From: QYOJ01 sp964449285
Lineage (GTDB): Bacteria > Bacteroidota > Bacteroidia > Bacteroidales > FEN-979
Reading direction: 5' to 3'
Length of the DNA: 64,000 nucleotides
Assembly: GCA_964449285.1 (NCBI GenBank)
Contig: CAYUZX010000003.1
Location: 1-64,000, forward strand
Below are positions 58,977 through 64,000 of the stretch, in pieces (the first letter of the stretch is position 1; every line of letters begins with the position of its first letter). The position numbers were made by a program, and so were the translations under genes. The notes under the pieces are model-generated. The model made no database searches. It saw nothing but the letters and a program-made list of their open reading frames with translations, and had not been told where the DNA came from.

Positions 58977-59984
58977 CTATTTTATACTCTTTTTTAATTT
59001 TTTAAAGAATTTTTCTTCTACTTCAGCACGGTCCATTATCAGGTCGCTCAATTCTTTCATCTTACCGGCACCAAGGTCCCTGTTTTTTCCGATCCGTGCC
59101 GCGAAAAGGGAGATCTCTCTCCATCCGTCACCAATGGTCATCAGTTCAGTGGAAAGCTCCTTCAACTCAGGGTTATTAACTATCTCAGAGGCCTGCTGAA
59201 GAAATGTCGCATACATAAACCTAAATCCTGCCCCACCTGTTCCTTGGTCCTCCAGGAGGATATTGATCTTCATCACCTCGTGAGATAGGTGTTCACTGTC
59301 CCTGGCAAACTTTGGCCAGTCGACCACTCGTTTTGCAAAGAGCCGGATTCCCTTGATTCCGATAAAAGGAACCGGAAGTTTAAGCATGTTGAAACAGGCT
59401 TTATCTATCCCTTTAAGGATTGGCTTCCTGAGGTCAACTTCAGAGGGAACGTATTTTGGATAGAAAAGAAATCCTTTTGGTGACATGTTTCCACCTGCAA
59501 ACCTGCCTCTTCTGAGCGACTCCTCATTCACCCGTTCAGGTTTTGGGAAATAGCTGTCGCTTACGATATACGCTGAACCCTCTTTACCGATTACCACCAT
59601 GAAATGGACATTGATATGAGCCCGTTCCCAACTCGGGACGTAATCCATATAGTAGAAATCGACCTGTGAAGCAACAGGTATTCCCTGGCTGAGGAGTTCG
59701 TTAAGCTTCTCAATCCCATCCTGCTCTTTCTTGAATGAGAATGTCTGAAACTTTACGCCCAGACGTTTCTGGATATTCTTTCTGATATCGCCAGGACGGC
59801 TCCTGACGATGAACGTGGGAAAAGTAAATGATTTATGCTTATGGAAATAGCCGAAAAAGATACCGCTGGCGATACCGAATACCATTGGTTCCGAGATTGT
59901 CAGCCCGGCATGATTCAACAGTGACGTAACGGTGCCGGACTCACAGTGGGCACCCATTTTATGATTGTAATGTATCGGAGTCAT
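58977..59984 (-). CDS. BtrH-like acyltransferase (BtrH_N/DUF4872)
   Basis: This 335-residue protein has an N-terminal papain-like BtrH domain: HYNHKMGAHCESGTV with the likely nucleophile Cys14, and HINVHFMVVIGKEGSAYIVSDSYF holding a probable catalytic His and Asp. The C-terminal half (from about 175) fits DUF4872, helical with RMYATFLQQASEI-like features. BtrH in butirosin biosynthesis transfers an acyl group from an ACP to an aminoglycoside. Here it is next to an ACP, suggesting ACP-dependent acyl transfer onto an amine or alcohol. The stop of the upstream helix-turn-helix gene overlaps its ATG. Confidence 0.88.
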   Translation of the reverse strand: MTPIHYNHKMGAHCESGTVTSLLNHAGLTISEPMVFGIASGIFFGYFHKHKSFTFPTFIVRSRPGDIRKNIQKRLGVKFQTFSFKKEQDGIEKLNELLSQGIPVASQVDFYYMDYVPSWERAHINVHFMVVIGKEGSAYIVSDSYFPKPERVNEESLRRGRFAGGNMSPKGFLFYPKYVPSEVDLRKPILKGIDKACFNMLKLPVPFIGIKGIRLFAKRVVDWPKFARDSEHLSHEVMKINILLEDQGTGGAGFRFMYATFLQQASEIVNNPELKELSTELMTIGDGWREISLFAARIGKNRDLGAGKMKELSDLIMDRAEVEEKFFKKLKKSIK

Positions 59985-60400
59985 AGTTTAGCAGGTTCAT
60001 CGTTCAGCAGTTCCGTCGTGGGAATAGCCTTTTTTAGCTGTTCAGCCGTGATGTTAAAGACGGTTGCATACCGCTGCAGTAATTCTTCTGAGAGTTTTAC
60101 AAAGTGAGGAGGGAGGAGGTGTTTCTTTATGTTCCGCATCGGGATCCGTGTCCTGGCCGAAAGTTCCTTGAGAGTCAGATCTTCCAGGATCATAAAAAAC
60201 TTCACAGGGCTGATTTCATCCCGGTTGATCTGGTCCCGGAGTGAAGTGACCAGGTTATTCCGTTTATCGAAATAATCATCAATGTAGTTTTTCGTGATAA
60301 ATGAGCCAGTTTGCATGGGGCCAAATTGTCCGTCCTCCTTTTCCACATAAAGGATCATCTGCTGCTCGGGACAATCGACAAATCCCTCTTTCTCTTTCAT
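59981..60400 (-). CDS. helix-turn-helix (Xre-like) regulator-like protein
   Basis: From the ATG at 60400 the protein is 139 residues. The second half reads LTLKELSARTRIPMRNIKKHLLPPHFVKLSEELLQRYATVFNI, the two helices and turn of an Xre-like fold. The N-terminal half (FVDCPEQQMILYVEKEDGQFGPMQ) is a short beta-rich segment of unknown role, with a TGSFITKNYIDDYF motif. An upstream start is possible but runs into the permease gene. It overlaps btrH-like by four bases, so it could be the cluster regulator or a protein-protein adaptor; DNA binding is inferred. Confidence 0.7.
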   Translation of the reverse strand: MKEKEGFVDCPEQQMILYVEKEDGQFGPMQTGSFITKNYIDDYFDKRNNLVTSLRDQINRDEISPVKFFMILEDLTLKELSARTRIPMRNIKKHLLPPHFVKLSEELLQRYATVFNITAEQLKKAIPTTELLNDEPAKL

Positions 60401-60413
60401 AATCTCTTTGGCA

Positions 60414-61580
60414 TTAATTCCGTTTTGCAAAAATAAGCATGCTGACAAGCAATGCAAAGATAAAAAACAAAAGCAACCAGAGGGCTCCGGGGAGGATATC
60501 AACCAGGGTTCCATCCCGGATAAACAACTCGAGGTAGTTGTCTATTCCCCAGCGTATTGGAGAGATGCTGCTGATAAATTGTATCGCTTTTGGCATCACG
60601 TGGATAGGGAGAAACGTACCACTGATGATGCCCAGGATCACCACCATCACAGATCCAAAGAGGGCTGCCTGGCCGTGGTTACGTGAACCAGCGCCAACCA
60701 GGAGTCCGAACCCGACTGCCCCAAGAGATGCCGTTATTGTTGCAACGGATATGGCAAAAAAACTACTTCCCATCTCCAGCTTCGGGAAGTTAAACAAAAG
60801 ATGCAGCATATAGTACCCGACAAACAGCATCAGCAGGAACTGAACAATGCATACCAGAAGATACAAAATGACTTTCGCGACCAACATTGTCGATATTGGA
60901 ACAGGTAATGTTCGGATCCTGAAACTTGCACCTTCGTTCTTTTCACTGATCACACTTCCAGATAAGGGTATGACGATGAAGAACATAGCAAAAAGGATGA
61001 ACCCCGGGATGTTGTTCTGTACGGGAGTAGGTTTGATGGAGGAGCGTTCTTTTATCGCCTGTTGCTGATAAATTGGTGGCAGCATCTTCAACATATCGTC
61101 AGCGGGAAGCGTTGTTGCATAAGGCTGACTGGCAGTCATTAACTGTTGCATGATCACTTTTCCGCTTGCTCCTTTAAGAATGAACATTGCAGCGGTGACA
61201 AGGGTGCTTTTATAGGCTTCATGGAGTGTGGGGTCGACCACAAGAGTGATCGCTGTATCGCCAGGAGCCACCAGAACCCCGAGAGGGACCTCTCCTTTCC
61301 TTATGGCATTATAGAGCTCTTCCTGTCCGATTGAGTCTGAGACCACCCTAAACATCCCTGAAGCCTTAATGTCGCTGCTTATCTGTTCTCCAAGAACAGA
61401 TCCGGGGGGGGTGACGATAAGAATGGAGCTTTTTGCCACCTGGCTCTTCAGCGTATTCTCCTGGGCTAGTGTAACAACAAGAATCAACAGGAGGGGCATC
61501 AAGAACAGAATGCTGAGACCAGGGATATCCCGGACAAGTATAAGCCACTCTTTCCGCAATGCCGCAAGAAGTTTTTGCAT
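60414..61580 (-). CDS. ABC-2 type transporter permease
   Basis: From the ATG at 61580 the protein is 388 residues. It begins MQKLLAALRKEWLILVRDIPGLSILFLMPLLLILVV (first helix), has a large periplasmic loop (about 45-190) and five C-terminal helices including IPGFILFAMFFIVIPLSGSVISEKNEG and VVILGIISGTFLPIHVMP. This fits the DrrB/YhhJ-like ABC-2 exporters of lipids and natural products. No ATP-binding subunit is present in the window; it may lie to the right of the edge. An upstream in-frame start would overlap the methyltransferase gene by 152 bases and is unlikely. Confidence 0.87.
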   Translation of the reverse strand: MQKLLAALRKEWLILVRDIPGLSILFLMPLLLILVVTLAQENTLKSQVAKSSILIVTPPGSVLGEQISSDIKASGMFRVVSDSIGQEELYNAIRKGEVPLGVLVAPGDTAITLVVDPTLHEAYKSTLVTAAMFILKGASGKVIMQQLMTASQPYATTLPADDMLKMLPPIYQQQAIKERSSIKPTPVQNNIPGFILFAMFFIVIPLSGSVISEKNEGASFRIRTLPVPISTMLVAKVILYLLVCIVQFLLMLFVGYYMLHLLFNFPKLEMGSSFFAISVATITASLGAVGFGLLVGAGSRNHGQAALFGSVMVVILGIISGTFLPIHVMPKAIQFISSISPIRWGIDNYLELFIRDGTLVDILPGALWLLLFFIFALLVSMLIFAKRN

Positions 61581-61590
61581 GGGGACAAAG

Positions 61591-62694
61591 TTAACTATTC
61601 CGGCGTGCTTCGAGAACAGAAAGCGGAGCAATTGTTGAGTATTGTCGGTAAAGCGAGAGACCTGCCTGATGAAGTAATGATACAAACTCCTCTTTCGTTC
61701 GCTCTTTTCCTCCAGGCATTGAAGTAAGCATCTGGATATCAATCATCTTGGCAGCAGAAGGCTTGTTTCCCGGAGGTATGATCATCTCAACGATGATGAT
61801 CTTCCCGTTCGCCGGCATTACGTTGTGGATATTGGAGAGGATTGTAATGCAGGTTGAGTCGTTCCAGTTATGCAGGATATTCTTCAACAGGTATCCATCA
61901 GCACCTTCCGGAATCGAATCAAGAAAGTTCCCCTCTGTTATCGTTACTCTCTCTTTCATACCATATTGCTTCATTGTTTCTTCTGCTTTTTCGAGTGCAG
62001 CAGGCATGTCAAATAGGATGCCCCGTATGGCTGGGTAAGTTCGCAGGATATTGGCTAACAGGAAACCCTCTCCGCCACCAATATCCACCAATGTTGTAAT
62101 GGTTGAGAAGTTATAGCCCTGAAGCAGAGGCGCCAGCCCAAGGGAGGAGAGATCTGACATCGATTGATCAAAAATCGCATAGTTGCTGGGATCTTCGCTG
62201 AGATAACTATAGATGTTCTTGTGATATCTCCTGTTGAACCCATCTTCTCCAGTCCGAACAGTCTCCAATAACTCACCGGTGATTTGCCAGTTCAGCGAGC
62301 CAAGGTGGTGTCTGAGCATGTGGCGTAACGACCCATCTCCATCCATTAAGGGTTTGGATAACCTGGTATTGGAGAAATTCCGGGCACTATCCTCATGAAA
62401 AATGTTATTGGATGCCAGGGCCCTCATCACCCGATATAGGCTTTCAGTGTCTGAGCCCGACTCTCTTGCAAGTTGTATTATCGGTTTTTCACTCTCTTTT
62501 AGCAAACCGGCTATGTTTAGTTCAGCTGCTACATAGAGAGATGGGAGCAGATAATAGTATTGGAATTTCTCATACAGTACGACATTTCCCGGAAACATCC
62601 TGTCGTGGATGTTCATTAGCACTGCCCTGAAGCCCTGGATGGTTTTTACAATCCATCGTGGTGGCAGAGATTGTTTTTGTGACTTATGTTTCAT
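61591..62694 (-). CDS. SAM-dependent O-methyltransferase (acetylserotonin O-methyltransferase type)
   Basis: This 367-residue protein has an N-terminal winged-helix dimerisation domain (about 40-130: AAELNIAGLLKESEKPIIQLARESG and RVMRALASNNIF) and a Rossmann methyltransferase domain with LVDIGGGEGFLLANIL (motif I), ILFDMPAALEKAEE, DGYLLKNILHNWND and KIIIVEMIIPPGN. Such enzymes methylate phenolic hydroxyls and are frequent in aromatic natural-product pathways. It overlaps the LpxL-like gene by 11 bases and precedes the ABC permease by ten bases. A phenolic or aromatic substrate is inferred from the family only. Confidence 0.9.
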   Translation of the reverse strand: MKHKSQKQSLPPRWIVKTIQGFRAVLMNIHDRMFPGNVVLYEKFQYYYLLPSLYVAAELNIAGLLKESEKPIIQLARESGSDTESLYRVMRALASNNIFHEDSARNFSNTRLSKPLMDGDGSLRHMLRHHLGSLNWQITGELLETVRTGEDGFNRRYHKNIYSYLSEDPSNYAIFDQSMSDLSSLGLAPLLQGYNFSTITTLVDIGGGEGFLLANILRTYPAIRGILFDMPAALEKAEETMKQYGMKERVTITEGNFLDSIPEGADGYLLKNILHNWNDSTCITILSNIHNVMPANGKIIIVEMIIPPGNKPSAAKMIDIQMLTSMPGGKERTKEEFVSLLHQAGLSLYRQYSTIAPLSVLEARRNS

Positions 62695-63574
62695 CGTTCA
62701 TTGCCACTTCAGGTGATGGCGTAAACTTCCACCGGTTATGAGACCATAGGTAGAACCGGGGATCTTCTTTGATGTTGTCCTCCAGCGCCTTAAAATATCG
62801 CGTAGTGAGATCCGGAATCATATCAACCTCTCCAGGCTTGTTAAGGGGGCGGAATTCCACTTCATAAAAGCCACGTTTAATTTTCCGGTTATGAACATAA
62901 AGAACGACCCCTTTTGTCTTTCTATGCAAGTTGTCAAGGCCACGGAAAGCGGCGGTAGGCTGGTTCAAAAAGTTCACCCATGGAACTTTTGCATTTTTTG
63001 CAGGGCGTTGATCGGCAGCAAAATAGAGGCAAAGTGGTGCTGTTTCCTGATTATTAAGTAAGTATTTGTAGGCATCATGGTACTGGTAGAGAAGGAGTCC
63101 GTATTTCCCTCTGGAATGAAGGATCAGGTCATCAACAAATTTATTGGATTGTTCTTTGTAAATGGCCACACACGTGAAATTGATTTTAAGCACCAGGTAA
63201 GAGACCCACTCCCAGTTGCCGTAATGGCCTGGGGCCAGGATTACGTTAACCCCTTCACTGGCATATTTATCCAGGATCTCCAGGTTAGTCAGCTTGTACC
63301 GAGCGTCAAAATCGCTGATTTTCATATGGAAATTTGCTACTGCCTCCACCAGGTAATCGGCCAGGTGTTTATAAAACTCTCGTTTAATATACTTAAGTTC
63401 AGTTTTCGATTTCTCAGGGAATGCATTCCGGAGATTTTCACATACGACTTCTTTTCTATACCCCAGGATGTAATTCATGATGAAGTAAACAAACGTAGAT
63501 ATCCCGTAGAAGAACCGGAATGGCATGATGGTCAGGAATAAAATCATCAGACGTATCGAGAGACGCATGCGCAT
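62684..63574 (-). CDS. LpxL/HtrB-like lysophospholipid acyltransferase family protein
   Basis: From the ATG at 63574 the protein is 296 residues: an N-terminal membrane helix (SIRLMILFLTIMPFRFFYG) and an LpxL-like domain with NVILAPGHYGNWEWVSYL (HxxxxE-type motif near residue 115), AADQRPAKNAKVPWVNFL and YLWSHNRWK. Family members transfer fatty-acyl groups from ACP to lipid A, but in Bacteroidota similar genes also occur in flexirubin and aryl-polyene clusters. An upstream in-frame TTG with several cysteines is unlikely. As the second gene of the cluster it probably acylates a lipid intermediate at the membrane. Confidence 0.88.
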   Translation of the reverse strand: MRMRLSIRLMILFLTIMPFRFFYGISTFVYFIMNYILGYRKEVVCENLRNAFPEKSKTELKYIKREFYKHLADYLVEAVANFHMKISDFDARYKLTNLEILDKYASEGVNVILAPGHYGNWEWVSYLVLKINFTCVAIYKEQSNKFVDDLILHSRGKYGLLLYQYHDAYKYLLNNQETAPLCLYFAADQRPAKNAKVPWVNFLNQPTAAFRGLDNLHRKTKGVVLYVHNRKIKRGFYEVEFRPLNKPGEVDMIPDLTTRYFKALEDNIKEDPRFYLWSHNRWKFTPSPEVAMNDET

Positions 63575-63604
63575 GAAATCTTTGGGACAAAGGTAACACT
63601 TACA

Positions 63605-63680
63605 CAAGAATGACGGATTACGAATGATGAATTACGAACGATTTTTATCATTGCAACCTGTCAACTATCAACTGCTGACT
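63605..63680. repeat. short degenerate repeats (GATTACGAATGA; TCAACTATCAACT)
   Basis: Two repeat families follow one another: GGATTACGAATGATGAATTACGAACG (words ATTACGAA, ATGATGA, ATTACGAA) and CCTGTCAACTATCAACTGCTGAC (words TCAACT). The second encodes the C-terminal tail of the partial amidinotransferase on the minus strand. They match the type of islands found near 0.85, 2.35, 2.42 and 6.43 kb. Confidence 0.55.
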
Positions 63681-64000
63681 TACCTGCATAATCAGGCAGC
63701 TGGGGCCACCAGTTCCCTTAACAAATTCAGAGAGACTCAGGGGATAGACCGTGAATCCTTTGTGCCGAAGAGCCTCGATGGAAGCGGTATTTGATTGATC
63801 TGCAATAATCTGTCGATTGGATAGAGGGATAACATTTCCGCTGATGAATCCCGTGTTTCGAACTTCGATCCGGTGAAAACCCGTAAAAAAGATTTTCGGA
63901 AAGAGACCGTTAACACACAGTATGGTATCAGGTGATACCAGCGTTATAGCTCCACCTAAATGGAGAAAAGGAGCGGGGACCTTTGCTGTCCTGGTTTCAT
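63648..64000 (-). CDS. amidinotransferase/dimethylargininase-like protein, C-terminal part
   Basis: The open frame runs from the right edge to a TGA at 63648 (116 residues visible; the start lies outside). Recognisable segments are NTGFISGNVIPLSNRQIIADQSN and GFTVYPLSLSEFVKGTGGPSCLIM, resembling the last part of arginine deiminase/amidinotransferase folds, where Cys in the GGPSC segment would be the nucleophile. This family makes or breaks guanidino and amidino groups. The last dozen residues (QVSQQLIVDRLQ) are encoded within a short repeat and may be an added tail. The identification is moderately certain because it is partial. Confidence 0.6.
   Translation of the reverse strand, partial: ETRTAKVPAPFLHLGGAITLVSPDTILCVNGLFPKIFFTGFHRIEVRNTGFISGNVIPLSNRQIIADQSNTASIEALRHKGFTVYPLSLSEFVKGTGGPSCLIMQVSQQLIVDRLQ

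Noticed and set aside
63077..63541. 154-residue open frame on the plus strand
   Set aside because: It is antisense to the LpxL-like acyltransferase gene and shows no family features.

Overview
The window is a gene-dense chromosomal segment from a member of the Bacteroidota, most likely a Bacteroidales or Marinilabiliales relative. The support is four proteins with type IX secretion system (T9SS) C-terminal sorting domains, a PorP/SprF-type partner, GldI-like FKBP lipoproteins and a DUF4301 protein. Intergenic regions also carry the TAnnTTTG -7 promoter box of this phylum, and Shine-Dalgarno sequences are weak. No intergenic gap exceeds about 150 bases. No tRNA, rRNA, CRISPR array, insertion sequence or replication origin was seen.

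Layout, left to right. (1) 0-0.8 kb: 3' end of infC, then rpmI and rplT. (2) 0.9-7 kb: thioredoxin-fold protein, YdcF/SanA-like protein, DUF4301 protein, a secreted subtilisin with a T9SS tail, and ndk. (3) 7-16 kb, plus strand: DHH phosphoesterase (NrnA type); three FKBP-type lipoproteins with one, two and three domains; then a T9SS unit of a PKD protein with a type B tail, a PorP/SprF protein and a 1028-residue type A cargo that looks like a decayed polysaccharide deacetylase. (4) 15.9-18.7 kb, minus strand: two hybrid histidine kinases, one without its phosphoacceptor histidine. (5) 18.7-45.5 kb: a 27-kb exopolysaccharide locus, nearly all minus strand. In transcription order it has a response regulator, a priming sugar transferase fused to a pseudo-receiver, a half-size TolC-like protein, and a Wzz protein with an inserted LysM and a degenerate kinase domain. 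These are followed by a flippase, a polymerase/ligase, a carbamoyltransferase with SGNH, DUF5989 and SxtJ-like partners, eight glycosyltransferases (one interrupted by an amber codon), an asparagine-synthase-like enzyme, an acetyltransferase, a surface beta-helix protein and a methyltransferase. A plus-strand pair (WbqC-like, PIG-L deacetylase) sits inside it. (6) 45.5-52.3 kb: uvrB, an endonuclease/phosphatase-family protein, two rhomboid proteases and mutL. (7) 52.4-55.5 kb: DUF6580 membrane protein, a lipoprotein amidohydrolase and a small secreted protein. (8) 55.6-64 kb, minus strand: a tight cluster of an amidinotransferase (cut by the window edge), an LpxL-like acyltransferase, an O-methyltransferase, an ABC-2 permease, a helix-turn-helix protein, a BtrH-like acyltransferase, an acyl carrier protein, a sulfotransferase, an outer-membrane protein and an adenylate-forming ligase. 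This looks like part of a specialised acyl/aryl lipid pathway.

How the genes may work together (inference). The exopolysaccharide locus appears to be controlled through receiver domains: an intact single-domain regulator precedes a priming transferase whose own receiver domain has Glu where the phosphorylated Asp should be. Export seems unusual, because no Wza-type porin was found, while a LysM-bearing Wzz and a half TolC are present. The right-edge cluster encodes carrier-protein-based assembly, tailoring and membrane export, but no ketosynthase is visible inside the window. Short degenerate repeats mark several gene ends, and two reading frames run into them.
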